Shown: positions 1 to 9,353 of the stretch, in pieces
How positions within the stretch are numbered: the first letter of the stretch is position 1
Layout: every line of letters starts with the position of its first letter
NCBI RefSeq assembly: GCF_900119735.1
Contig: NZ_FPJW01000008.1
Coordinates: 1-64,000 of the forward strand
Reading direction: 5' to 3'
DNA length: 64,000 nt
DNA from: Marinospirillum alkaliphilum DSM 21637
GTDB taxonomy: Bacteria; Pseudomonadota; Gammaproteobacteria; Pseudomonadales; Halomonadaceae
Translations under genes and position numbers: made by a program
Notes under the pieces: model-generated
Database searches by the model: none
What the model was told of the DNA's origin: nothing
The model's input: the letters and a program-made list of their open reading frames with translations, nothing else

Positions 1-693
1 AAAGCGGATCAGTCAGGCGTTGACCTGACCAATGTCAAAATGTCCATGAACCCCTTCTGCGAAATCGCCGTTGAAGAAGCGGTACGCCTGAAGGAAAAAG
101 GCATTGCCACTGAAATCGTTGCTGTTTCCATCGGTCCTAAAACCGCTCAGGAACAACTGCGTACCGCCATGGCGCTGGGTGCCGACCGCGGTATTCTGGT
201 CGAAACCGACGAACAGCTGGGCTCACTGGCGGTTGCCAAAATCCTCGCCAAGGTCGCTGCAGAAGAGCAACCGCAGATCCTGATGATGGGCAAACAGTCC
301 ATTGATACCGATAACAACCAGACCACCCAGATGCTGGCTGCGCTGACCGGTTATGCCCAGGGCACCTTTGCCTCCGAGCTGACTGTTGCAGGCGACAAGG
401 CCACCGTGAAGCGTGAAATTGATGGGGGTCTGCAAACCGTTGAGCTGAAACTGCCCGCCGTGATCAGCGCTGACCTGCGTCTGAACGAGCCGCGTTATGC
501 CAAGCTGCCGGACATCATGAAAGCCAAGAAAAAGCCGCTGGATACCAAAACCCCGGCTGACTATGGCGTGGACACGGCTTCCAAAGTCAAAACCCTGAAG
601 GTTGAGCCACCGGCAGAACGTGCTGCGGGCATCAAAGTGGGTAGCGTGGAAGAACTGGTCAACAAACTGAAAAACGAAGCGAAGGTGGTCTAA
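1..693 (+). CDS. etfB: Electron transfer flavoprotein subunit beta (5' end outside window)
   Basis: The reading frame is open from base 1, so the start codon lies upstream of the window; about 230 residues are present. EtfB pairs with EtfA to form the soluble FAD/AMP-containing protein that takes electrons from acyl-CoA dehydrogenases and passes them to ETF:quinone oxidoreductase. The family is recognised from the N-terminal [15 protein letters not shown] stretch, the [14 protein letters not shown] segment, the AMP-loop region around [12 protein letters not shown], and the C-terminal MKAKKKPLD motif that forms the recognition-loop region. The stop codon shares one base with the etfA start (TAATG), as expected for two subunits made in equal amounts. 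It probably serves the glutaryl-CoA dehydrogenase encoded further along the same strand. Confidence 0.96.
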   Translation, partial: KADQSGVDLTNVKMSMNPFCEIAVEEAVRLKEKGIATEIVAVSIGPKTAQEQLRTAMALGADRGILVETDEQLGSLAVAKILAKVAAEEQPQILMMGKQSIDTDNNQTTQMLAALTGYAQGTFASELTVAGDKATVKREIDGGLQTVELKLPAVISADLRLNEPRYAKLPDIMKAKKKPLDTKTPADYGVDTASKVKTLKVEPPAERAAGIKVGSVEELVNKLKNEAKVV

Positions 694-1619
694 TGAGCAT
701 TCTGGTTATTGCTGATCATCATAATACTGATCTGACCCCGGTGACTGCCAACGTGGTGGCTGCGGCCAAAGCCATCGGTGGTGACATTCATGTGCTGGTT
801 GCCGGTGCGGGTGCTCAGGCTGCTGCTGATGCTGCGGCCAAGCTGGAAGGTGTGAGCAAGGTACTGCTGGCTGATAACGCTGCTTACGGCCATCAGCTGG
901 CTGAAAACGTGGCTGCACTGGTTGCTGAGCTGGGCAAGGGTTACAGCCACATCCTGACCGGTGCCACGGCCAACGGCAAAAACATTGCCCCACGCGTTGC
1001 TGCACTGCTGGATGTTGAGCAGATTTCTGAAATCATCGCTGTCGAAAGCGCTGACACCTTCAAGCGTCCCATCTATGCCGGTAGCGCGATTGCCACCGTG
1101 CAAAGCAGTGATGCCATCAAGGTGATCACCGTACGCGGTACAGCCTTTGATGCCGTGGCTGCCACTGGCTCTGCTGCCGTTGAAGCTGTTGCTGAAGCCA
1201 AGGATGCTGGCCTGTCCAGCTTTGTCGGTGAAGAGCTGGCTGCTTCTGACCGTCCGGAACTGACTGCCGCCAAGGTGGTGGTTGCTGGTGGTCGTGGTGT
1301 GGGCAGTGCCGAGAAGTTCGACATCATCTACAAGCTGGCTGACAAGCTGGGTGGTGCTGTGGGCGCTTCCCGTGCTGCGGTGGATGCCGGTTATGTCCCC
1401 AACGATCTTCAGGTCGGTCAGACCGGCAAAATCGTTGCACCGGAGCTGTACATTGCTGCCGGTATTTCCGGTGCCATCCAGCATCTGGCCGGTATGAAAG
1501 ACTCCAAGGTCATCGTGGCCATCAACAAGGACGAAGAAGCCCCGATCTTCCAGGTGGCAGACTACGGCCTGGTGGCAGACCTGTTCGAAGCCGTACCGGC
1601 GCTGGAACAACAGCTCTGA
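693..1619 (+). CDS. etfA: Electron transfer flavoprotein subunit alpha
   Basis: Encodes 308 residues, the usual length. The N-terminal half is the ETF alpha/beta domain; the C-terminal half binds FAD. The family signature [15 protein letters not shown] starts at about residue 250 and is followed by the nucleotide-contacting stretch [14 protein letters not shown]. The start ATG overlaps the etfB stop by one base, so translation is probably coupled. With EtfB it forms the cytoplasmic electron carrier for acyl-CoA dehydrogenases. The downstream gene begins 13 bases later behind its own GGAGG, and the run of genes up to 5560 looks like one operon. Confidence 0.97.
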   Translation: MSILVIADHHNTDLTPVTANVVAAAKAIGGDIHVLVAGAGAQAAADAAAKLEGVSKVLLADNAAYGHQLAENVAALVAELGKGYSHILTGATANGKNIAPRVAALLDVEQISEIIAVESADTFKRPIYAGSAIATVQSSDAIKVITVRGTAFDAVAATGSAAVEAVAEAKDAGLSSFVGEELAASDRPELTAAKVVVAGGRGVGSAEKFDIIYKLADKLGGAVGASRAAVDAGYVPNDLQVGQTGKIVAPELYIAAGISGAIQHLAGMKDSKVIVAINKDEEAPIFQVADYGLVADLFEAVPALEQQL

Positions 1620-1632
1620 ATCGGAGGCAGCA

Positions 1633-3150
1633 ATGAAAGCATTTTCCTGTGTTGCAGTCATCGGCAGTGGTGTGATGGGGCGTGGGATCGCCCTCTTTTT
1701 CGCCGAACAGGGCTGTCCAGTACTGCTGCATGATCATGATCCGCAGGCACTGGATCTTGCCATGAAAACCCTTGCGGATGAAATCCAGCAAAGGGTGGAT
1801 AAGGGGCAACTGACGGCTGCTCAGCGTGCAGCTTTACTGCTGCGTATTCAGCCATCCCCGGACTTTCATGACATGGCTGCCTGTGATCTGCTGGTGGAGG
1901 CGATCGTTGAACAGCTGGATGCCAAGTTGCCTTTATTTGCGGCACTGGAAAGCCTGGTCAGCCCGCAAACCATCATTGCCAGCAACACGTCTTCACTGTC
2001 GATCAACCGCCTGGCAAGGGATTTCAAACACCCTGAGCGGTTTTTGGGGATGCACTTTTTTAATCCTGTGACGCGGATGAAAGTGATCGAGCTGGTGCGT
2101 GGTGCTCATACCCATCCTGCGGTGATGGAGCGATTGGAAAAGATTGTGAGCGCTGCGGGTTATCTGGCTGCTGTAACCGATGACAGTCCTGGATTCATCA
2201 TCAATCATGCCGGTCGGGCTTATGTACCGGAGGCACTGAGACTGGCCGCGGAAGGTGTTGCCACGCCAGCGCAGATTGACCGCATTCTCAGGGATGGTCT
2301 GGGGTTCCGGATGGGGCCCTTTGAGTTGATGGATCTGATCGGTCTGGATGTGGTTCATGCCGTCAGCTGCTCAGTGTATGAGCAGTATTTCCACGACCCA
2401 CGTTACAGTCCCTCACCCCTGCTGGCTTCGCGTGTTGCTGCAGGGATGCTGGGACGCAAGACTGGACAGGGTTTTTACACTTATCTGCAAGGACGGTTGC
2501 AATTGCCAGAAGAGCCACCTTTGGAAGCCACACCTGTGACCCACACTTTCTGGCTGGATCATCAGGATCAGGCGCTACGCACCAAGGTTGCCAAGGTGTT
2601 ATCAGCAGCTGGTGCCGTGCTGGAAGCAACCCTTGTTCCCAGTCCGCAAGCCATTTGCCTGGTGACCCCACTGGGAGAAGACCTGTCAGAAACGATCATT
2701 CGTCTTGGCTTGCCATCCAGGCGCACCATCGGTCTTGAAACCCTTGCCGGGTTTGATCGGCGCAGGGTGTTGATGACACACCCCGCGCTGCCCCATGCGC
2801 TCACAAGTCAGGCCGTAACGGCCCTGTCTGCTGACGGTGTGCCCGTGGAGGTTATCCAGCCTTCGGCTGGTTTTGTATTGCAGCGTGTGGTGGCCTGCAT
2901 CATCAATCTGGGCAGTGAGTTGATTCAACGGGGTGTGACTGATCCAGACACCCTGGATCAGGCAGTCAAGCTGGGGCTGGGTTACCCCCATGGCCCGATT
3001 GAATGGGGCAATCGGTTGGGTGCTGAGCGTGTGAAGCAGATTCTTGATGGCCTCTACAGTTTTTATCAAGAGCCTCGTTATCGTTGCAGCCCCTGGTTGA
3101 AGCGACGGGCTCTACTGGGAATTGCGCTGAAACAGGAGCAGGCCGCATGA
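1633..3150 (+). CDS. 3-hydroxyacyl-CoA dehydrogenase (PaaH/PaaC type)
   Basis: A 505-residue NAD-dependent enzyme oxidising (S)-3-hydroxyacyl-CoA to 3-ketoacyl-CoA. The Rossmann motif G11-S-G13-V-M-G16 is intact near the N terminus, and the catalytic-His region GMHFFNP carries H141. Like the longer PaaC/PaaH proteins of phenylacetate degradation, and unlike the roughly 285-residue Hbd form, it has a second 3HCDH C-terminal domain (about residues 410-500, with GYPHGPIEWG). GGAGG at 1623-1627 fixes the ATG start. The stop overlaps the thiolase start as ATGA. Next to a glutaryl-CoA dehydrogenase, the likely substrate is 3-hydroxybutyryl-CoA, but 3-hydroxyadipyl-CoA cannot be excluded from sequence. 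Confidence 0.9.
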   Translation: MKAFSCVAVIGSGVMGRGIALFFAEQGCPVLLHDHDPQALDLAMKTLADEIQQRVDKGQLTAAQRAALLLRIQPSPDFHDMAACDLLVEAIVEQLDAKLPLFAALESLVSPQTIIASNTSSLSINRLARDFKHPERFLGMHFFNPVTRMKVIELVRGAHTHPAVMERLEKIVSAAGYLAAVTDDSPGFIINHAGRAYVPEALRLAAEGVATPAQIDRILRDGLGFRMGPFELMDLIGLDVVHAVSCSVYEQYFHDPRYSPSPLLASRVAAGMLGRKTGQGFYTYLQGRLQLPEEPPLEATPVTHTFWLDHQDQALRTKVAKVLSAAGAVLEATLVPSPQAICLVTPLGEDLSETIIRLGLPSRRTIGLETLAGFDRRRVLMTHPALPHALTSQAVTALSADGVPVEVIQPSAGFVLQRVVACIINLGSELIQRGVTDPDTLDQAVKLGLGYPHGPIEWGNRLGAERVKQILDGLYSFYQEPRYRCSPWLKRRALLGIALKQEQAA

Positions 3151-4361
3151 GTGTGTATATCTACGATGCGGGTCGAACCCCCTTTGGTCGCCATGCCGGT
3201 GTATTGGCTGGTGTTCGCCCTGATGACCTGCTGGGTGGCTTGATAGCGCAGCTGATCAAGCGCAATCCTTTTGATCTGATTGACTATGAGGATGTGGTGG
3301 CAGGTTGTGCCAGCCAGGCTGGTGAGGATGCCCGCAATGTTGCACGCCATGCCGCCTTGTTGGCAGGACTGCCAGTGCAGGTCGGCGGCCTTACTGTCAA
3401 TCGGCTATGTGGTTCGGGTCTGGCTGCCATTCTTGATGCCGCACGGGCAATCCGCTGTGAGGAAGGCGACTTGTTCCTGGCCGGTGGCGTGGAGTCCATG
3501 TCACGTGCTCCTTTTGTGGTGGGTAAAGCGGATGCAGCGTTCAGTCGAAAGTTTGAGGTGTTTGACTCCAGTATTGGTGCACGCTTCCCCAATCCATTGA
3601 TCGAGAATCAGTTTGGCAGCGATACCATGCCAGAAACCGCTGACAATGTAGCACGGCAACTGGGTATCAGTCGTGATGACTGTGATGCTTTTGCACTGCG
3701 CAGCCAGATCCATTACAGCCAGGCATTGGCCGCTGGTCACTTTGAGTCAGAGGTGTTAGCGGTTCAGATACAGCATAAAAAAAAGCCGCCTGTTCTGATC
3801 GAGCAGGATGAACATCCCCGCCCTGACACCACGCTGGAATCGCTGTCAAGGTTAATGCCGCTTTATGAAGGTGGGGTTGTAACCCCAGGCAATGCTTCCG
3901 GCATCAATGATGGTGCTGCGGCTGTGATCATGGGCAATTCATCGGTGGGTCAGCGGTATGACTTGCGCCCACGTGCCCGTCTGTTGGCCGGTGCAGTCGC
4001 TGGGGTGGAACCTCGGTTCATGGGGCTTGGCCCTGTTAATGCCATCAAAAAGGCTTTACTGCGTGCCGGATTGAAGCTGTCCGACATGGATGTCATCGAA
4101 ATCAACGAGGCCTTTGCAGCCCAGGTGCTGGGTTGCACACGCAGCCTGGGGCTGGCAGATGATGATCCAAGACTCAATCCCAAGGGGGGAGCCATTGCTC
4201 TGGGTCACCCATTGGGAGCCAGTGGAGCCAGGTTGGTGGCCACGGCTTTACATTTTCTTGAGCAAACAGGCGGGCGTTTTGCCCTTGTCAGCCTTTGCAT
4301 TGGTCTGGGACAGGGCATTGCCTGCGTTTTGGAGCGGTGTGAATCACACAACAAAAACTGA
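3147..4361 (+). CDS. Thiolase (acetyl-CoA / 3-oxoadipyl-CoA C-acyltransferase)
   Basis: Encodes 404 residues, normal for a degradative thiolase. The start at 3147 is chosen because AGGAG lies just upstream (3134-3138), the ATG overlaps the preceding stop, and [16 protein letters not shown] is the family's usual N terminus. Active-site residues are present: the nucleophile C88 in NRLCGSG, H354 in [13 protein letters not shown], and the second cysteine C384 in SLCIGLGQG, where the more common CIGVGQG has Val. It cleaves a 3-ketoacyl-CoA with CoA to give acetyl-CoA. Similarity is greatest to PcaF/PaaJ-like thiolases. The operon context suggests it completes degradation of glutaryl-CoA or a dicarboxylyl-CoA. 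Confidence 0.92.
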   Translation: MSVYIYDAGRTPFGRHAGVLAGVRPDDLLGGLIAQLIKRNPFDLIDYEDVVAGCASQAGEDARNVARHAALLAGLPVQVGGLTVNRLCGSGLAAILDAARAIRCEEGDLFLAGGVESMSRAPFVVGKADAAFSRKFEVFDSSIGARFPNPLIENQFGSDTMPETADNVARQLGISRDDCDAFALRSQIHYSQALAAGHFESEVLAVQIQHKKKPPVLIEQDEHPRPDTTLESLSRLMPLYEGGVVTPGNASGINDGAAAVIMGNSSVGQRYDLRPRARLLAGAVAGVEPRFMGLGPVNAIKKALLRAGLKLSDMDVIEINEAFAAQVLGCTRSLGLADDDPRLNPKGGAIALGHPLGASGARLVATALHFLEQTGGRFALVSLCIGLGQGIACVLERCESHNKN

Positions 4362-4378
4362 AGAACTGGAGAACACCC

Positions 4379-5560
4379 ATGGCGAATCAACCCTCTTTTC
4401 ACTGGCAAGATCCCTTGTTACTGGACCAGCAGCTAACGAATGAAGAACGTATGGTGGCAAAAACGGCTGCTGACTTTGCTGCAGACCGACTCAAGCCTCG
4501 TGTGTTACAGGCATTTCGTGATGAACAAACAGATCCTGCCATTTTCCGGGAAATGGGAGAAACCGGTTTGTTGGGAGCTACCATTCCGGAAGCCTATGGC
4601 GGCAGTGGCATGAACTATGTTTGTTATGGCCTGATTGCCCGCGAAGTGGAGCGAGTGGATTCAGGTTATCGTTCCATGCTGAGTGTCCAGTCTTCTCTGG
4701 TCATGGTGCCGATTTATGAGTTTGGTAATGAAGCCACCCGCCAGAAGTACCTTCCGAAACTGGCCAGCGGTGAATACATCGGCTGTTTTGGCCTGACTGA
4801 ACCCGATCATGGTTCTGACCCTGGCTCCATGGCAACACGTGCTCGCAAAGTGGAGGGAGGCTACAGCCTGACCGGCAGCAAGATGTGGATTACGAATAGC
4901 CCGATAGCGGATGTGTTTGTTGTCTGGGCGAAAGATGATGAAGCGCAGATCCGTGGTTTTGTGCTGGAAAAAGGCTGGAAGGGACTCAGTGCACCAGCCA
5001 TCCATGGCAAGGTTGGCCTGCGAGCTTCCATTACCGGTGAAATTGTGATGGATAACGTGTTTGTTCCGGAGGAAAACGCTTTCCCTGAAGTGCGTGGCTT
5101 GCGCGGTCCGTTCACCTGCCTTAACTCGGCGCGTTACGGCATTGCCTGGGGTGCATTGGGTGCAGCCGAGGATTGCTGGCACACTGCCCGCCAGTATGTA
5201 CTGGATCGTAAGCAGTTTGGTCGCCCTCTAGCAGCCAACCAGTTGATCCAGAAAAAGCTGGCTGATATGCAGACTGAAATCACTCTGGCACTGCAAGGTT
5301 GCCTACGATTGGGGCGCATGAAAGATGAAGGCACTGCAGCAGTGGAAATCACTTCAATCATGAAGCGCAACTCTTGTGGCAAGGCGTTGGATATTGCCCG
5401 TGTAGCGCGTGACATGCTCGGTGGCAATGGCATCAGTGATGAGTTTGGTGTGATCCGCCATCTGGTGAATTTGGAAGTGGTCAACACCTACGAAGGCACT
5501 CACGATGTTCATGCACTGATCCTCGGTCGGGCTCAAACAGGATTGCAGGCGTTTTTCTGA
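4379..5560 (+). CDS. gcdH: Glutaryl-CoA dehydrogenase
   Basis: A 393-residue acyl-CoA dehydrogenase-family flavoenzyme, the same length as Pseudomonas GcdH. It oxidises and decarboxylates glutaryl-CoA to crotonyl-CoA plus CO2, passing electrons to ETF, whose genes lie upstream. Family features are [15 protein letters not shown] (FAD and substrate contacts), GCFG before it, and the YEGTHD motif carrying the catalytic glutamate, about residue 372. The [12 protein letters not shown] segment, typical of the glutaryl-CoA subgroup, contains the arginine expected to bind the substrate carboxylate. The ATG follows the thiolase stop by 17 bases with GGAG in between. It points to lysine, tryptophan or glutarate catabolism. 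No LysR-type gcdR is visible beside it. Confidence 0.93.
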   Translation: MANQPSFHWQDPLLLDQQLTNEERMVAKTAADFAADRLKPRVLQAFRDEQTDPAIFREMGETGLLGATIPEAYGGSGMNYVCYGLIAREVERVDSGYRSMLSVQSSLVMVPIYEFGNEATRQKYLPKLASGEYIGCFGLTEPDHGSDPGSMATRARKVEGGYSLTGSKMWITNSPIADVFVVWAKDDEAQIRGFVLEKGWKGLSAPAIHGKVGLRASITGEIVMDNVFVPEENAFPEVRGLRGPFTCLNSARYGIAWGALGAAEDCWHTARQYVLDRKQFGRPLAANQLIQKKLADMQTEITLALQGCLRLGRMKDEGTAAVEITSIMKRNSCGKALDIARVARDMLGGNGISDEFGVIRHLVNLEVVNTYEGTHDVHALILGRAQTGLQAFF

Positions 5561-5653
5561 TTTGAACAATGAAACTTTTATCTGTGACTCGCCTGCCAAC
5601 ACCACTCACTCGGCTGCAGGCGGGTTGCAGAACCTCTATGCCGGAGATGACTG

Positions 5654-6328
5654 ATGCACCTTGAAGAAGCCATACGTTCACGCAAATCCGTTCGTCGTTT
5701 TTTGCCAAAAAAGGTTCCTCGAGATGTGATTGAAGCCATGCTCGAGCTGGCAGCCAGAGCACCGAGTGGCAACAACATTCAACCCTGGATCGTGCACGTG
5801 GTTACTGGCCAGGTGAAACAGGCCATCAGTAAGGACATTCTGGACGCCATCAAGACTGAGTCGGACCAGCACCAGGCAGAATATGACTATTACCCGGAAG
5901 AGTGGTTTGAACCCTATCAGGCACGTCGCCGAGCTGTTGGTTTTGAGCTGTTTGAACAGCTAGGAATTGCCCGCGCGGACCGTGAGGCAAGAGAACAGCA
6001 AACACTGCGAAACTTTGAGTTTTTTGATGCCCCGGTGGCACTGTTTATCAGCCTGGATCGACGCCTGAGTTTGGGTAGCTATGTGGACCTGGGCATGTTC
6101 ATTCAAAACCTTTTGCTGGTTGCCCGAGCGCATGATTTGCACACCTGCGCCCAGGCTGCTTTTGCACCCTTTCACCGCATTGTCCGCCACCATATTCCAT
6201 TAGCTGATGAACACCTGCTGGTGTGTGCTATCTCCCTGGGCTTTGAAGATCTGGATGCCCCGGAAAACAAATTAATCACCCCCCGAGAGGAAGTGCCAGG
6301 ATTTGCTGGTTTTTATGGGTTTGAATAA
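5654..6328 (+). CDS. Nitroreductase family flavoprotein
   Basis: A 224-residue FMN-dependent NAD(P)H oxidoreductase. The N-terminal RSRKSVRRF and APSGNNIQPW motifs are the FMN-phosphate and flavin-contact segments of the nitroreductase fold; the C-terminal AISLGFEDLD region is also typical. GGAG seven bases before the ATG supports the start. It sits 93 bases after gcdH on the same strand; that gap contains a short inverted repeat (CGCCTGC and GCAGGCG) but no T-run, so cotranscription with the acyl-CoA operon is possible. The physiological substrate cannot be read from sequence; quinone, enone or nitroaromatic reduction are all seen in the family. Confidence 0.88.
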   Translation: MHLEEAIRSRKSVRRFLPKKVPRDVIEAMLELAARAPSGNNIQPWIVHVVTGQVKQAISKDILDAIKTESDQHQAEYDYYPEEWFEPYQARRRAVGFELFEQLGIARADREAREQQTLRNFEFFDAPVALFISLDRRLSLGSYVDLGMFIQNLLLVARAHDLHTCAQAAFAPFHRIVRHHIPLADEHLLVCAISLGFEDLDAPENKLITPREEVPGFAGFYGFE

Positions 6329-6358
6329 CCATGCTGGATGGGCTTGTTGAAAAATCAC

Positions 6359-7555
6359 TCAAAGCCCCTGCCCACAGGCAAAACCTGAAGCCCAGGCCCA
6401 TTGAAAGTTGAAGCCGCCCAGTTGCCCGGTGACATCCAGCACCTCCCCGATAAAGCGGATCTGTTCCAGCCCCTGTACTGCGAAGTTCTGTGATGAGATG
6501 TTGCGGGTATCCACACCGCCAAGGGTGACTTCGGCGGTGCGGTAACCTTCAGTGCCTGCTGGTTTGATCGGCCACTGGTGCAGCTGTTCTGCCAGGTTTT
6601 CGATCTGTTGATTGGACAGGTCGGCCAGGCGTTCCGGCAGGCTTGTTCCTTGTTCTTGCAGCAAGGTCAGCAGGGTGCTGGCCAGGCGTTTGGGCAGGTG
6701 TTCCTGTAACCAGCCCGCCAGGGTGCTGCGAGGTTGTTGCTGGCGCAGGGTTTTCAGCTGGTTTACCACATCCAGTGTGGGTAACCAGTTGATCAGCAGG
6801 TTGTCACCGGGTTGCCAGTAGCTGGAAATCTGCAGCATGGCCGGGCCGGACAGGCCGCGATGGGTGATCAGCAGGGGTTCACGAAAGGTTTTACCGCGAC
6901 AGCTCACTGCAACTTCAGTGCTTAAGCCGGACAGGGGCGCCAGTGAGTTTTTTAATTCCGGGTGCAGGGTGAAGGGCACCAGCCCGGCGCGGGTGGGCAG
7001 CACGTCCAGTCCAAATTGACGCGCCAGGTCATAACCAAAACCTGTGGCCCCCATGGTCGGGATGGAAAGACCACCGGTGGCAATGACCAGCGCACCGGCT
7101 TCAACCTTGCCCAGACTGGTGTGCAGGCATACGCCATCTGCAGTGGTTGTCACCTGCTGAATGGCAGTTTTCATGCGCAGGTCGATTCCGGCCCATTCGG
7201 CTTCGGTCAGCAACACCTGCAGGATGTCTTTGCTGGAGTTGCTGCAGAACAGTTGGCCCGGTGCCTTTTCGACATAATCCACACCATGACGCTCCACCAG
7301 TTCCACAAAGTGTTGCGGGGTGTAGCGTTTCAGCGCGGAAATGCAGAAGTGTGGATTGGCCGAAAGGTAATTGGCCGGGGTGGTGTTGAGGTTGGTGAAG
7401 TTGCAACGCCCACCACCGGACATCAGTATTTTCTTGCCGGGCTTGTCAGTGTGATCCAGCAGCAACACCCGCTGACCCTGATATCCGGCAGTAGCGGCAC
7501 ACATCAGCCCGGCGGCACCGGCTCCCAGTACAACAACATCAGCAGTCAGGGTCAT
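6359..7555 (-). CDS. HI0933/YhiN-type FAD-dependent oxidoreductase
   Basis: A 398-residue flavoprotein of the HI0933 (YhiN) family, whose function is not well established. The N-terminal dinucleotide-binding motif is G11-A-G13-A-A-G16, followed by the family hallmark SGGGRCNFTN at about residue 46. The C-terminal segments GGVDTRNISSQ and FIGEVLDVTGQLGGFNFQWA match the second FAD-binding half. The N terminus begins directly at the FAD fold with no signal peptide, so it is cytoplasmic. It is the last gene in the direction of the antiporter operon, 16 bases after the 593-residue subunit, and may be cotranscribed with it by read-through. It converges on the nitroreductase with about 30 bases between them and no clear terminator. 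Confidence 0.9.
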   Translation of the reverse strand: MTLTADVVVLGAGAAGLMCAATAGYQGQRVLLLDHTDKPGKKILMSGGGRCNFTNLNTTPANYLSANPHFCISALKRYTPQHFVELVERHGVDYVEKAPGQLFCSNSSKDILQVLLTEAEWAGIDLRMKTAIQQVTTTADGVCLHTSLGKVEAGALVIATGGLSIPTMGATGFGYDLARQFGLDVLPTRAGLVPFTLHPELKNSLAPLSGLSTEVAVSCRGKTFREPLLITHRGLSGPAMLQISSYWQPGDNLLINWLPTLDVVNQLKTLRQQQPRSTLAGWLQEHLPKRLASTLLTLLQEQGTSLPERLADLSNQQIENLAEQLHQWPIKPAGTEGYRTAEVTLGGVDTRNISSQNFAVQGLEQIRFIGEVLDVTGQLGGFNFQWAWASGFACGQGL

Positions 7556-7571
7556 GCAACTTTTCCGATCA

Positions 7572-9353
7572 TCACAGTAATAACAAACCAGCCAGTACCA
7601 CCAGCAGGAGGGCGAAAGTCAGTGCTGCTTCACGCCGCAACAGGCTTTCACGATCCGTCAACCGCAGCAGCAGTGGCCAGATCAGTGACAGGCTGTGTGC
7701 CAGTTGCAACACCTGCTGTTGTGCTTGCTGCAAAGCGCTCAACAGCTTCTGGCCAAGGTGTTGCAGCGGCTGCTGCAGGCTCAGGTAAATCCATACCAGA
7801 TCCCCACCGGGAATGGCACGGCTTTGCCAGTCCTTGCTGAAACGACCGATCAACCAGCCACCTGCCAGTGCCAGCAGGCTGCCAAGCATGACTGGCAGGG
7901 CCAGTTGCAGGAAGTTCTGAGGGTCAGGCCACAGGAGTTGTGCCTGATCCGGCAGTGGCAACCACCAGGGCACCAGCAGTCCCAGTGGCAGCAGTATCAG
8001 CCAGCCAGTCAGCATCCAGGGGTTGCTCTGGTGCTGGTCTGGCTGGGAAGCGGTCTTGTATTCCTGCCACAACAGCCACAGGTAACGAGCCATCAACAAG
8101 GTGGTGCCTGCGGCAGCCAGTGTCAGCCAGTTGATCAACCCGGTGTACTCCAGTTGATACAGTCCTGACTTGGCTTCCCATTTGGTCATCAGGCCGCTGC
8201 CCAGCAAACCGGTCAGGGCCAGCGCCGGTAACAGCAGCAACAAGACTAAAAGCGGCAATGGCAGGCGACCCGGATGTTGACTGATGCCCACTGCCAGGAA
8301 CAGGCTGCCTTTATTCAGGCCATGATGGGCGACAAATAACAGCAGTGCCGGCACTAACAGTGGCCACAGGTGTTGATCGGCCAACCCGGCCCCCAGCAGG
8401 GCAGTGATCATGCCCATCTGGCTGATGCTGGAATAAGCCAGCACACTTTTGGCACGGCTTTGCATGATGCCAATCAGGGCCGCTGCCAGTGCTGCCAGCA
8501 AACCGGCCGTCGTGAGCAGATGTCCAGTCTGTGGCAGGCTGGTCAGACCCAGCGGTAGCACCAGCCACCAGCCCAGCAAACCGGCCTTGATCATCGCGCC
8601 GGACAACACTGCACTGGCTGGGGTTGGTGCGACCGGATGCGCCAGTGGCAACCAGACATGCAGGAAGGGCAAACCGGCTTTGACACCAAACCCCAGCAGC
8701 AGGCAGGTCAGCAGCCATAATGGGGCATCCGGTTCGGCCAGGGTAATGGCCAGTTGTGACATGGTGGGAGTGGCCGAGCGGGCGGTGGTGCCCAGTAAAC
8801 CGGCCAGCATCAGGGCTTCACCCAGCACCGCCAGCACCAGATAAATGCGTCCGGCCTGCAGTGCTTCACTGGTGCGCTGGTGAATCACCAGTCCATAACC
8901 GGCAAAGGTCATCAGGGCAAAGCCCAGATAAAAGCTGGCCACATCCTCGGCAAGAATCAGCAGCAGGTTGCCACTTTGTGTCAGCAACCACAGCAGTGCA
9001 AAGGCATTCAGCGCAGCAGGTTTGCCCTGCATGTAACCCCGCGCATAAATGCCAGCCAGTAACCACAGCAGACTGGTCATCAACAGAAATACCAGTCGCA
9101 CTTCATCCACCAGCCAGTGACCGCCCAGCAGCAGGCCGGGCAACAGCAGTTGCTGGCTGGAGTTGGCAGCCGTTTCAAACAGGCCGCTACCCAGATACAG
9201 GGCCAGCAGCAGGGCAGGTAAGGGAGCGCTCAGCCACAGGGCATTAAAAGCCTGTTGACTGGCCGCCGGTTCACTCTGTAACAGCCGCAGTACCAAAGGC
9301 AGTGCCAGCAACAGGGGCCACAGGGGGGTTAAAAGCAACAACAGGCTGGTCAT
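7572..9353 (-). CDS. NuoL/MrpA-like antiporter subunit lacking the TM5 glutamate (terminal Mrp subunit)
   Basis: A 593-residue polytopic membrane protein of the proton-conducting NuoL/MrpA family; the whole length is hydrophobic helices. The start at 9353 is chosen because its ATG overlaps the stop of the preceding antiporter gene (ATGA). The TM7 lysine region GFGVKAGLPFLHVWLP and the TM12 lysine (LMTKWEAKSG) are kept. Aligning the TM5 segment FYLGFALMTFAGYGLVIH with its neighbour's FYELLTLSTYPLVVH puts Ala146 where the conserved proton-pathway glutamate should be. The C terminus carries an extra amphipathic stretch rich in Q and L (about residues 520-560) and a final helix. It is probably the terminal antiporter-like module of the Mrp complex; whether it pumps is doubtful. 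Confidence 0.82.
   Translation of the reverse strand: MTSLLLLLTPLWPLLLALPLVLRLLQSEPAASQQAFNALWLSAPLPALLLALYLGSGLFETAANSSQQLLLPGLLLGGHWLVDEVRLVFLLMTSLLWLLAGIYARGYMQGKPAALNAFALLWLLTQSGNLLLILAEDVASFYLGFALMTFAGYGLVIHQRTSEALQAGRIYLVLAVLGEALMLAGLLGTTARSATPTMSQLAITLAEPDAPLWLLTCLLLGFGVKAGLPFLHVWLPLAHPVAPTPASAVLSGAMIKAGLLGWWLVLPLGLTSLPQTGHLLTTAGLLAALAAALIGIMQSRAKSVLAYSSISQMGMITALLGAGLADQHLWPLLVPALLLFVAHHGLNKGSLFLAVGISQHPGRLPLPLLVLLLLLPALALTGLLGSGLMTKWEAKSGLYQLEYTGLINWLTLAAAGTTLLMARYLWLLWQEYKTASQPDQHQSNPWMLTGWLILLPLGLLVPWWLPLPDQAQLLWPDPQNFLQLALPVMLGSLLALAGGWLIGRFSKDWQSRAIPGGDLVWIYLSLQQPLQHLGQKLLSALQQAQQQVLQLAHSLSLIWPLLLRLTDRESLLRREAALTFALLLVVLAGLLLL

Noticed and set aside
690-1661. 323-residue open frame antisense to etfA
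   Set aside because: It covers the reverse complement of a clear etfA gene, has low-complexity composition and no recognisable motif; it is a shadow.
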